Shown here one piece after another: positions 11,101 through 20,500 of a stretch of 64,000 nucleotides of DNA. The notes under the pieces were generated by a model. It did no database searches. It had not been told where the DNA came from and saw only the letters and a program-made list of their open reading frames with translations. Source of the DNA: Nephromyces sp. MM_2019. Lineage: Eukaryota; Apicomplexa; Aconoidasida; Nephromycida. The stretch is taken from NCBI GenBank assembly GCA_015657535.1, contig JADHZB010001930.1:1959-65958 (forward strand), written 5' to 3'. Position numbers and translations under genes: made by a program. Each line of letters begins with the position of its first letter. Positions within the stretch are counted from its first letter, which is position 1.

Positions 11101-12535
11101 GCTGACCCTCCGAGGTTATAGCTGTGGAAGCGAGATCTGGTTGCTTCAGCAATAATCCGCTTGGTAATATCGGGGAGGCATGCCTTCCCAGTTGTGTGTT
11201 AGTACTACTCCTTGTAGCTGTGCCCATATTAGCCTTCTTGCTGCTCTTTGAAGTAGACTCGATGTTGCTGCTTTTTTTCACGCCTTCAAACTTCCGATCC
11301 CACGGTCCTTTCCTGCCAACTATAGCAGAAAGTGAGGGATACTTGCCAAACTTATCACTCACATAATTCCTTGAACTTTTAATCACATTTTTCTGGTGAG
11401 CATACTCAAAGTGCAACACACCAGCAGTCTCTGTGCTCTCCCCTGATTCATCATCATCGACAGATATTGCAGAGGAAATTGCTGCAGAATCGCTTCTCTC
11501 AAATTCTTTATGCTTATGAGCTTTAACAGATTTCATCAAGTTGTCTGATACCGCGAATTGCTTGTTCCAAGGCTTCTTCTCAACTTCCTGAACTGATTGT
11601 CGCTTGTTTCCAGGCATTCCACCCTCCTCACTAGTATTCATTGCAATTGAGGAAGGCTGCCACTGCACTGAGTTTCTATATATTTCTTCACGTTCATCAC
11701 GAGCTTCCATATATTCCTCTCCGGGGATAACTGATGCAGTATCATTCAATACCTTCGCTTGATCCATTGAGGGGAATCTTTGCTCATCTTGTAAGATAAA
11801 AGGATTCTTGGCATGGAAACCTTCAAGTGACCTAGTGGGAGCATACCCACCGTCATGAGGGGGTATAGCAGGCTCCGTATAGAAGAATGGACCCCCCGAA
11901 TACATATCTTTCATTTTATGAGAATATGCCTTACGAGGAGGAAGAGGAGGGTAGCCTTGCCTAGATCTAAAGTTTCTTCCATGATCTCTAGAGCCTTCAA
12001 AAGGGAGCATAGGGGGTGGCCGTGGTCTTCTTATGAATGACTGATGATAATCCTTCCACCCACCATGGGGACGAACTTCACCATGAAAGTTACTTATTTC
12101 TTCGTCGAGATAGTCTCTTCTATTATCAATAATCCTACTGTCTGCTACTAACCTACTGGCCCTACCAAGAGGTTTGTAGAATGGCGCCACTATTGCATGA
12201 TGAGCTGAGCTTTTTGATTGCCGATTCTTAAGATTTTCTGCCAGTGGTGCATGGGGACCACCCTCCCCGTAGGGGTAATCTCCTGTACTCATATGACCCG
12301 AGGGATCAAAGTTAATATACTCATAGTACTGACCAACAGCTTCTTGATTTTTTTCAAAGGTGCCATTGACACGCTGCAGCCTATCATATTGAGGGCCAGA
12401 ACCCCTACTGGATGACGAAGCTGGGGATACCAGCTTTGGATGATATTGGTCACGCCCCTCTCTGCCAGATTGGGCAAAGTTGTATGCTTTCTTTGAAAAG
12501 CTATCATTTTTTTGAATGTAGTCATCATTCTCCAT
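642..12535 (-). CDS. INTS3-like alpha-solenoid protein with long disordered N-terminus (multi-exon gene model)
   Basis: Exons in transcription order: 12535-9785, 8846-8709, 8262-8140, 7678-7643, 7465-7416, 6857-6803, 6299-6210, 5520-5455, 5350-5213, 4577-4488, 3647-3604, 3558-3518 (tentative), 3063-3028, 2965-2872, 2605-2521, 2129-2071 (5' edge uncertain), 1425-1054, 767-642. Almost all have a GT donor, an AG acceptor and compatible phases; together they give about 1,460 codons. The mid-protein resembles INTS3, a scaffold of Integrator (snRNA and mRNA 3'-end processing) and of the SOSS DNA-repair complex. The resemblance is a GR..V.LL..V.R helix, then a W.D motif, then a conserved Cys/Pro stretch, with a matching helical segment upstream at similar spacing, and an FFDW element further on. 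The tail is strongly basic, which suits a nuclear protein. The homology is my inference from memory of the family. The large first exon could instead be a separate gene, since only phase 0 and orientation link it to the rest. Confidence 0.6.
2521..3647 (-). CDS. INTS3-like gene exons 3647-3604, 3558-3518, 3063-3028, 2965-2872, 2605-2521
   Basis: Five short exons. 3647-3604 encodes FDALGVEEKTALR and ends TG|GTAAGA. 3558-3518 (YASEDASIIY) is tentative because its only phase-fitting donor is a weak GC (TCTG|GCACAC). 3063-3028 is a 36-nt microexon (CSLMLRNS). 2965-2872 includes MSEALDWDDALSKGK and ends CTATG|GTGAGT, a near-perfect donor. 2605-2521 begins with the base that completes a Trp codon and encodes LTELKALPFEISLFGW and CILSIFFDW, then TGG|GTAAAT. 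The FFDW helix recalls the FYDW element of INTS3. Three of the four odd-phase joins are supported by GT-AG signals. Confidence 0.55.
3760..4400. repeat. Purine-rich (plus strand) / pyrimidine-rich (minus strand) GAA-GAC-GGA tract in an intron
   Basis: The plus strand reads almost only GAA, GAC, GGA and AAC triplets from about 3765 to 4165 and stays purine-rich to about 4400. It lies in the intron between exons 4577-4488 and 3647-3604, so the transcript carries a C/U-rich run. Every plus-strand frame is open, which creates an acidic Glu/Asp/Gly frame of 181 codons that I do not accept as a gene. Confidence 0.9.
4488..4577 (-). CDS. INTS3-like gene exon 4577-4488
   Basis: A 30-codon exon with a TTTTTTATAG acceptor and AAG|GTATAG donor, phase 0 on both sides. 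It encodes IPSDGFLTQIFMMF followed by EERWLEFMLDEK, which continues the Cys/Pro-containing helix of the exon before it. It sits just upstream of the intron that carries the purine/pyrimidine tract. Confidence 0.7.
5213..6299 (-). CDS. INTS3-like gene exons 6299-6210, 5520-5455 and 5350-5213 (best-conserved part)
   Basis: Exons of 30, 22 and 46 codons, all phase 0. Read together they contain the segment that most resembles INTS3: EGVSLMRAEAEYL, then GRVVVQLLGDVGR, then the acidic helix start and RVWLDLLRPP, then ILECFHPKDSLLQW. Known INTS3 proteins carry a GR.LV.LLQ.V.R helix followed by W.D and a Cys/Thr-Pro stretch in this order. Donors are GTT|GTACGT, GAG|GTTAGT and TGG|GTTAGT. The intron between 6210 and 5520 holds the 76-bp minisatellite. 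A profile search would settle the family. Confidence 0.7.
5696..6036. repeat. 76-bp minisatellite, five copies, in an intron
   Basis: The marker AAATCTACATGCATAC begins at 5696, 5772, 5848, 5924 and 6000, so the period is exactly 76 bp each time; the fifth copy is partial. Each unit holds an ATGCAT palindrome, a CGCACACGTATAC core and a CA-rich arm. Copies differ by only a few bases (for example CACCTAC against CACCCAC, and CACGTAC against CACGCAC), which implies recent amplification or homogenisation. The array fills about half of the 689-nt intron between exons 6299-6210 and 5520-5455. Confidence 0.95.
6803..7678 (-). CDS. INTS3-like gene exons 7678-7643, 7465-7416 and 6857-6803
   Basis: Three very small exons of 36, 50 and 55 nt. 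The 36-nt exon encodes RFIGSEFSSLYQ in phase 0. The 50-nt exon (ISYALACIRFLKKQL) ends after two bases of a Ser codon, which the first base of the 55-nt exon completes. That exon encodes LLDSTAGIAFLRCV and ends ATG|GTGTGTG. The phase match across an odd boundary is good evidence that the exons are real. In INTS3 the corresponding region is a run of helices ending in an A...LR-type helix, and the spacing here is similar. Confidence 0.7.
7161..7180. repeat. (CA)10 microsatellite
   Basis: Uninterrupted CA run in an intron of the INTS3-like gene, flanked by further CA-rich sequence. Confidence 0.95.
8089..8113. repeat. (CA)12 microsatellite beside a splice donor
   Basis: CA run starting about 25 nt downstream (in transcript sense) of the donor of exon 8262-8140; the RNA would carry (UG)n just after the 5' splice site. 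Confidence 0.95.
8140..8846 (-). CDS. INTS3-like gene exons 8846-8709 and 8262-8140
   Basis: Exon 8846-8709 has a TTTGTAG acceptor, 46 codons and a CTG|GTGAGG donor; it reads as amphipathic helix (FLPLDARKALFL, QLYSLLRKIARY). Exon 8262-8140 has a TTTACAG acceptor, 41 codons and an ATG|GTAACG donor (ERILPWLIAQK, NKLFVDLM). Both start and end in phase 0, so they join each other and the neighbouring exons without frame loss. The intron between them ends in ordinary sequence, and the intron after 8140 opens with CA-rich repeats. Confidence 0.75.
9269..9288. repeat. (CA)10 microsatellite
   Basis: Uninterrupted CA run in the 862-nt intron between exons 12535-9785 and 8846-8709. The rest of that intron is CA-rich and T-rich, and I see no convincing extra exon in it. 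Confidence 0.9.
9785..12535 (-). CDS. First large exon: disordered S/G/Y/R/P-rich region followed by helical segment
   Basis: One uninterrupted frame of 917 codons starts from the ATG at 12533-12535. The frame stays open upstream to an in-frame stop at 12695-12697; that extra 53-codon stretch (with motifs such as GGIIPWRSDF) may be 5' UTR or the end of an earlier exon. Residues 1 to about 540 are low complexity, rich in Ser, Gly, Tyr, Arg, Pro, His and Gln, with RRPRPPP and YPPLPPRK stretches typical of disordered RNA-associated proteins. Helix-like sequence follows around residues 550-640 (LARSVPAALASL) and near the end (LPPLCVEDLHLMNAY). The reading frame continues past 9785 into a Gly-rich stretch, but a GT donor follows the codon for Glu in CLSE, and joining the next exon in phase 0 restores helical sequence. 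I recognise no domain in the first 540 residues. Confidence 0.8.
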
Positions 12536-12697
12536 TTTTGAGAGACGGGGGCGCCAAAAAATGTACTGATGATACTTCACTGGATGAAGCTTAATACGGA
12601 AATCCGACCGCCATGGGATTATTCCCCCGAATGGAACGTCAAATTTCAAGCTAACATAAACGTAACCATGAGATGTATTTAAGGGTTTAAGAACTCA

Positions 12698-14598
12698 AGA
12701 CTTTGACCGTTTGCAAAGGAAAGCTGCTCTAAGCAGCCAAACAAATTTTTGAAGAGGATTTTTTCAGAATCTACTTTAAGTAATGAGGGTTCATCACAAA
12801 CAGAGAGAGTTTCTTCTGATTTCTGCTTCTAACTGTAGAAATAGCGAGTGTACGTACAACATGACTTTTTGAGGTATACAAGCTGCGGGGGGCTTGGGCC
12901 GCGCAGAGGAGTGTTGCCTATAGAAAGGAAATTCGCTCAAAAAAAAACACACAAACACTTATAAAATTCTTGCTATGTCTTTCTTCAGATACTCGGGGCG
13001 AATTTACAGTCAAATCTTTGCTTGTTAGCAGCTTTTGTTCGTATTTTCGGTTGTGGGAACTTGTAACCAGCATCTTCACAAAAATAGAATACGTAAATGC
13101 CCATAAAATGTGAGAAAAGCCTACCTTAAAGCATAATAGGGAGACGGGAACTACCGGAATTAAGTACCTTATGACATTACATACAATAAATCCGAAGTAT
13201 CCCATGGCCAAGAAAGTTGAAGAAATTTCCTAGTACTAATCCGAATCTACTTTAGTTTTTGTGTAGCTCAGTAGCTACACGCAACGGTACCTCGGCCTTT
13301 TATTATCAGACATTTTCAAGAAGTAAGCATTGCAAGGAAAAGGATGTATGCCGCTATTTCCCCCCTGTAGACGCAATTGGATTATGAAAGCTTCACAGCA
13401 GGTGAGAGCAAGCGTCGCAGTACTCTGCATAGCGGACAAGGGTAGGGCGCGTAGGTACAAAGGATTCCTAAACCAGGGACCAAAGCAACGCTATCCAGCG
13501 CGAACATCAATCAAGACTCGGAAGCGGGGGATGATAAGAGATTCATATCTCTCCAATTTCCGGAAAACGCAGCCTTTCGTGCGGTAGTTATGTTCACGAG
13601 GTCAGTAACTAAGCAGATCCATGAGACAACTGAGGTGACTATGAGTGCAGAAGGTTATACGAAGAGAAGTATGGCGATTCTAAGCATGGAGAATACGACG
13701 AATCTAGGCCTCATATCGTGATTCTAAGACTATAGAGTAAGGTGTCTCTAAACCTAGAAAGAATGGCAATTCAAAGCTTGTAGAATATAGTCATTTTCAG
13801 ACTGTCGGCAAGCTGATTCACCTAATTTTTTTCTACCAGCCGCAATCCTACCTAACCTTGAAGCAGAAGCCTCACTTTTTTGTGGGAACTTGGAAAAATG
13901 CTCTTTTATCGGTAGAATACTCTTATCTTTGTTATTCCGCAGAAATATCACGGGGCTAAAAAGCAGTGGTACCAGTTTTGAGAGTGCTGGTGGATTGTAT
14001 ACCGTAGCCTTTTTTTGTAAATTTTTGAATTTCCTGTAGTATCGCTTCGCTATAGTGTGATATATTGGTGAAGACTTCGCAATGGCATGCTTCCCTCCAG
14101 TAGCGTTAATCAGCATACTCGTGGTAATTATTAGAGTTCTTTACCACATGCTTTTTGCCAGTGTTTAAGAACTTGAAAGCCTCATTTGGATTACATAGCG
14201 TATTAATAACTAATACCAGCTATGTATTTCCAGAAATGGAACGCATGCAAGAGTGCATATGCATACAAACTGGTCATTAAAGACATTTTTGTAATATATC
14301 CACTTAGCCTGGGTTATATCAAGATGATCACCTGGTAATGGAAAAAAGCTATATTTTGCGGAAAGTCAGCTCACCAGTATATCACCCGGATGTTAATACA
14401 TTTTTAGAGATCATTTTTAGATATACTTGGAGAGTCAAACTGCAAGAAGTGGGCACTACCTTGCTAGTATAATTATGCTTCTCTATAGCTTTAGACTTTC
14501 AATTTTCCCAGCACAAATTGCCCAAGCTCTAAGTTATGATACTCTGCGTCAGAATCAAGCTTTATTCTATTGTCGCTCAGGAGCGAAAATAGCAGCCT
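12698..14598. other. Intergenic region between the dynein gene and the INTS3-like gene
   Basis: Both flanking genes run on the minus strand, so this is the 3' flank of the dynein gene and the 5' flank and probable promoter region of the INTS3-like gene. A patch at 13250-13760 is less AT-rich than the dynein introns. Open frames at 13330-13587 (plus) and 13754-14116 (minus) have no recognisable motif or repeat of the neighbours' splice pattern, and I do not call them. No tRNA or other RNA gene was recognised. Confidence 0.6.
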
Positions 14599-17565
14599 CT
14601 ATTCCTCTGCCTTGCTGGTTGGATCGACCAGTATGGCCACACTCTGCAGGATTAACACTGAAGAATGTAAATTAGTAGGAAGAGCCGCGTCAAATACCCA
14701 ACCTTCCCGCATTTTATTTTTTCGTTCCACAGATTCATAGACGGGTAACGTTATTCTTTCGTCTAGATCAAGCGCTGTGGTCCGAACAGGTATTATATGA
14801 AGATTCGGCATCCTGGTCACAAACTCGCCCGTCTCTTGTATGGCTATCACTGAGTTTTCAGAGTCCCAGTATGCCCCCTGATAAAAAAACGGGTTATGTT
14901 TTTGTCAATTGGAAGCTTCTTTCTGAAAACTATCACCTAGAAGCCCGAATAAAAAACTACGTTTTATAATGCATGAAACAAGTTATTCGCCTTCCATTTC
15001 TTTCATCGAAAATATCAAGGTAAAATGGCACATACTGCACTATGCAGAATGCTCAAAAGACTTGCCATGTTCATCACCAGATATTTAAAAAAAAGCAGCG
15101 AAAAATATCTTTTCCACTCTGAAGCACTAGAAAAACTTCGAAAAAATGTAAATTATAGCTGTTCACAGATAGCCGGTCCTCTATCTGAAATAACCAAATG
15201 TATTTATTGTGATTTAAATCAAGACAATCACAACACATCCTATAATATAGTCTGCAAGGGGACCATAAAGCAATTCTGATTTGCATCACTACCCTATTAT
15301 ATGTGGGACTTGCAAAAAACATATTCTTAGCACATAATTTTTTGCCGGACTAAGCAATTATTATGGTAATTAAGAGCCAAAGAGGACTTAGGAGGTAGGC
15401 ACAAGGTATGCGTTTCTGCTTCGAGCATTGAGTGAGCCAGTGGAGTTACAGGCGCAAACTCTAGTCTCTTGAATAAATCTTTAATTATCCTATATTGTTA
15501 TGTGGGTAACATCTTAAGCTTGATAGCTTCTCTTTACTTACAAAAAAAATTCACCTCTATGCTACTATCACCATCTTAGATCCTGGATTGCAGAGAAATA
15601 AAGCCTTCCGTCATATTTGGTGCTTTGTAAAACTTTAGCTATTCCATTATTACTATTAGCAGATACTGGGCATTATATTTTTTTATATGTAATCATAAAC
15701 TATTTTTGCATAAATTGGTACAGCTAGCTGAAAATAATGCTAAAGTACTCAAGGACTCCAAGCGTCGAGTACAGAAACCAAAAAGTGATTCCGACTCATC
15801 TTACTTGGAGAAAGAGTCCTTCAATAAAAACTCCTTGGTCAATTATCTTGCACGATTCGAAATTAGATGATCCGGCTACTTCAGTTTTGATAGCCACATC
15901 TTCTATGGCCCATTTATGCTTGAGGCAAGCGCTTTGGACTACAGCACTTAAAAATGCTTGCGGATTTGCAAATCCTCCTAACCAGTAGCCAGGTAAAGAT
16001 CCCTACGGAAAGAAGATCCTTAATTTTTTGCATAATTTGCTCAAAATAAAGCCGTAAAAAATTGTATAGCTTAATATAAGATGAACTATTTTTTCCACGG
16101 TTTTCTTTATTAGGTAGCTATGTGAAGCATGCTTGGATAACTTTGTCTATGAAGTAGTCCTTTTTTCATGATTTCGATACTATGCCTTCCAGAAAACCTT
16201 TCATTTCCCGTTACAACGGATTGTCTAGCTATTGCTGGACGCGGAGCTACCCCACAAAATAGCAAACCAACGAGTACCCCCATGTACAAGTCCGCCTAGC
16301 AAAACACAACGAGGCAAGACCGCCTTCGTTTACTGAAGCTTTTAACCTTATTATCTCACATTCGGTCATACGCAGGTAGGTGAATGCTGTCACTATATAC
16401 TGAGCGCTCTAGATTCATGGCTATCGTGAATCAATTAATGCTAAACTACACCTGCTGGGTCCACTTTGAGAATTGTGAATGGCAGGCTTCAAAGTAGTCC
16501 AACCATTGGGAAAGATTGTATTTTCCTCTGAGTGACCCCTTCACCCATGATTCCGGAATTCCTCCTTGTGATAGTAATTTTGCAAAAGTTTCTAGTTCGC
16601 ATGTCATTTCTGCCGTTCCCTCCACAGCGAATTTCAACTGTCGTAGCTCAGAAATAATTTTTTTGCTCAGTCTACTAAATTGTTGAACCTCCTGAAATGG
16701 AGAAAAGAGATTTCTGTATCATTTTCACTATTTTATATCAACATAATAGAAATTATTTTTATTATTCCAGTTGGGTTTGCCTGCTAGAGACTCCCAGAAG
16801 CGCTTGGGGCCAGCGTCAAGCCACCAAATAACAGTATTAGAATTCTTTAAATTCCCGGACGCATGCCTTACATCAAATGATGCAAGACGATTCCATGTGG
16901 AAAATTACTGCTTAGCCCCCCTCAGCTACGAAATCGCGCAGATGTATTTTACGGAAGCGCGCACTTTCTATGTTTTTTTTATATTTAACATGTGAACCTA
17001 TGATCCTGGATGATGCTGGCACTAGCCTATTCTGGAAAATACGTATTGGCTTACAAAGTAGCAGCTAGCCAAATAAATAGTAGGGTTATGAAAGTCATGA
17101 GTATCCATAGTTATAATACTTGTTACACTTTTATTGCATTTCTTTTTTTTTAGAATTTTTTTCTTGGATTTTTGCTCGATTTTGTGCTGTTTACATAGTT
17201 GCGAGCATATATTAAGGCGTGCTTTACTCTCCCCCAAGTGCACTTACTCTATTAAGAAAAGCCTTGAAAGGAAGGCCTTCCAATTTGAGCGAAGGGCTAG
17301 CGAGGTGTGGTTGTCGCTCATTTGCTGCATTGTCTGCGTGAAGGGGCTCATAGCTCAGCCTTGTCAACAAATCGCGGAGCATCTGGATCAAAGCACCGTT
17401 TTCTGTGAACAATGCATCCGGTGATGGCGATAACAAGGCCTCTGTTTCCTCGTTCCTCATCAAGAGCATTCCATCGCAAAGAGATTGTGCGCAGAACTTT
17501 GAGAATTCTACTTCCGCGTACTGGTGTAGCCCTATTGTCATTGGTGAGCTGTAAGCCGGTAATTT
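14599..17565 (-). CDS. Dynein heavy chain C-terminal domain: exons 17565-17248, 16691-16452, 16002-15805, 14877-14599
   Basis: Exon 17565-17248 carries [11 protein letters not shown], the counterpart of the FGLH.NA motif after AAA6, then a long helix. Exon 16691-16452 ([20 protein letters not shown]) matches the VP..W and SW...L..R motifs. Exon 16002-15805 carries [14 protein letters not shown] and [10 protein letters not shown], the W..GF..P..FL and GVY..GL.L motifs. Exon 14877-14599 carries GAYWD and the terminal strand [15 protein letters not shown] before the TAG stop. All four join in phase 0 with clear donors (GTAAGT, GTGTAG, GTAAGA). Confidence 0.93.
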
Positions 17566-20500
17566 CTAAAAAGAAGCGACAAGAACGAGTGAGGCTCTCA
17601 CCTGTGGCTTCGCGTTATGTTCAAGTAGCTTGCTTATAAAAGCTACCTATATATTTCCTACGTTACCTCACGATATATTAATGCTGCTTAAATATCATTC
17701 ACTGAAATACATTGGTAGTTTCCTCTATGGCTAAATCAATACATTGTGTTTTTTCTACCATCTGTATGCCTCTAAGAAAAAATTCTCATCTTCTGGCGTA
17801 TAATATCTATACCACACTAGCAAGTACTTCAACGTTGCTCTCCTTTGCATCTTTACTAATGCCAATTACTCTCTGGACGTGGTTTGCTACTTTTTTTGCC
17901 TTTATATTTTTCCACTTTAAAATTATTAAATAAGCACTCTGGATGAATACGTGTCATTTTAATCGAAAGTAATAATGAACTTCTTGAGATGGTCCGAATA
18001 ATTGGCTTTAGTTAAGAAAAGAAAATCAAGTAATTACCGCAGCATTGGACTATTTTCTAATAATGAGATTTAGTTGATAAAAAGACTGTGGATCATGAAT
18101 ACGCTTCTTTTTATGAGTGCTTGTGCATAGGTTAGTATCTCCTTAAGCGCATCGTTGATTGCAGTTTTGGCAGGTGGATCATGGGGCTAAAATCCATGAA
18201 TCCCACAAAAAAAAGTTAGAATGCATTTTTTGTCGTAGATGAGCTGTGAATAGAGTTCATAGGTGCTATTTAAAATCTAATTAAGATATCCTCGTATCAG
18301 TTATACCACTTGGGCTTTATGTAGAGAAAGCCTACAATATCACGTGAACTAGTTGGTCATAACAGCGAAATATCCAAACTTAGTTTACTCCTCTTAGCCT
18401 CATCTTATTTTCATGAAGCATAGGACCTCACTACCAATCTTTTGTCACTACCTGGATGAAAGCAACATGCTGTTTTCTGGAGAACGACTCATGTGGTAAC
18501 CCGTAGTCATAGCCAACACGGCTAAAGTAGAATTTCGGGGTTCCTTGAAATAAAAATTCCCCTAGATACTCTGAAATGTATGTACGAAGTACTCTTGCAT
18601 CGTGCTCATCTGAAACTCTTCCTCCGTAAACAACCTCACCAATGACTTTCCTAAGATATAATAATGTGTGAAAAGTAAATATATTAGCCTGAGTAAAAGC
18701 TTTGGAACAAAAATAAGTATTTCTTGCTGATGTAGAAAAAATGTAGGTATCAGAAATTTTTTGCCCTGCCGACTTTTTTTTACAAAGGTTTTTAAAGCGC
18801 TAAAGTAAATCCTATTTTTCCTCCTAGATCCACGGTTGCAAAAATTGAGCTATCAATACATTATATTTATAGCTAAATGCAAATTTTGTTCAACCCGAAG
18901 GAAACGCTTTTGAAATTTAAGTATTGCATTCATATCACAGCAAAATAGAGGAAAAAACTTGCTTTTCATGTCCTTCACAATGAGTACACTGAAAAGATTA
19001 AAAAAACTTCTAAAGAAAAATATTCGCAGCTGCAATGATGCTTGAGGAGAGCTTTTATGCCCAACTACGAATGCTGCCATTGTGACTGTTAGGCATGCTT
19101 TTCGATACGCGAAATAGTGCTATTTCAGTTAGGGAAGTTTAAAATCTGACCGATACACACTCGAAAACGTAAATTACGAGGGGTTTGCCATAATTAGTGA
19201 AAGTAGGTAAGCGCAAGCTTGCGCCAATCTACACGAGAAATTCTTAAGCATGCTATTCTCGTGCAAATAAAATTCTAATAGAATTAGGTAGCTGAGATAA
19301 TAGTGTTGAAATATTATAAAGGGAAAATATTCAAATTTATTAGCGTGAAAGAAGAGGAATCCTGAAATACATGGTTATATGAGTTTTTAAAGATTCACAT
19401 AGTGCTATAGCCTCTATGCTTATCAATTTCAGCTGCAGGAGAGTGATTGCAAGCGTTGACAAATAGCATGAAAAAGAGGCTAGCAGCTTAAGTCCGTAAA
19501 AATGACAATTGTGTCAGCAAACAGCACTTCAATATGAAAGCCAAATGAAAACAACTGCTGGCATTCTGCCTCACAGATTGTACCATATTCTGCCTTAGCC
19601 AGCAATAGCACCCGTTTAAGTATTGCTATTATGGCAGGCACATAGTTTGGGTTTTCAAAGAAAAACTGCTGCTTATCAGTTGCAGGAAAGACTAAAATTA
19701 TACCACGTAACCGGGTAGCCGGAGTTACGAAAAACAAATATATGCCAGAAAAATGAGAATACCTTATTGTTTCCCAGGGGATCAGCGAGTTATCAGACAA
19801 GTTTAAGTAGTGCATCAGGAAAATTGAACTTAAACGTACATCAGACTCATTGAAGTCGTAAGAACTATTCCAGCCTAGCTTACCAAATTTCTTCCTTTCC
19901 TATTAAAGAAGGTGATAACGATGCCAATAGATTTTTATTTCGAAAATTGATGTTGTTGGAGAGACTACTTATTGTAAATACCCTATTATCCCTGCTATAA
20001 CTTAATAAAAACATCAAAGCGTAAAAATAGCTGTACATTAAGCTAAATAAATCCTCATCCGACGAGGTCTTCCCTAGAGGCAACCACTCGCCTAGGGAAA
20101 AAATTGTAATGGGAAAAGCTTAGGAAGCATGTAGCTGCCAACATGCAGGTAGTCGACGGTACTGCAGTGGTAAGCGAACTTATCCGGTTTGAATGCAATA
20201 GGGTAGCTTTTGTATCAAACAAAGATATTTTGAGTGCTGTAGTCGAGACAGTTTTATAGTTGCTGAAGCAGCGTAAATATTTTCATGTCAAATCCACTAT
20301 GCATTTTTGTGTACCTTCACAGCATTTAAGTACTTTTCATCCCTTATAATATTATCAAAATAACAGTTATGATAACTTGTTCAAGTGCTTAAATCAAATA
20401 AAAAAAACTCAATTATATCATTCTACTATATATCCGTATAAGATAGTGGAAAAACAGTTTTTAAAAATGGGATAACTGCGCAAAACCCTTGCTAGACAGA

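Noticed and set aside
13754..14116. Minus-strand 120-codon frame in the intergenic region
   Set aside because: No recognisable motif and no link to either neighbour; a chance frame cannot be excluded.
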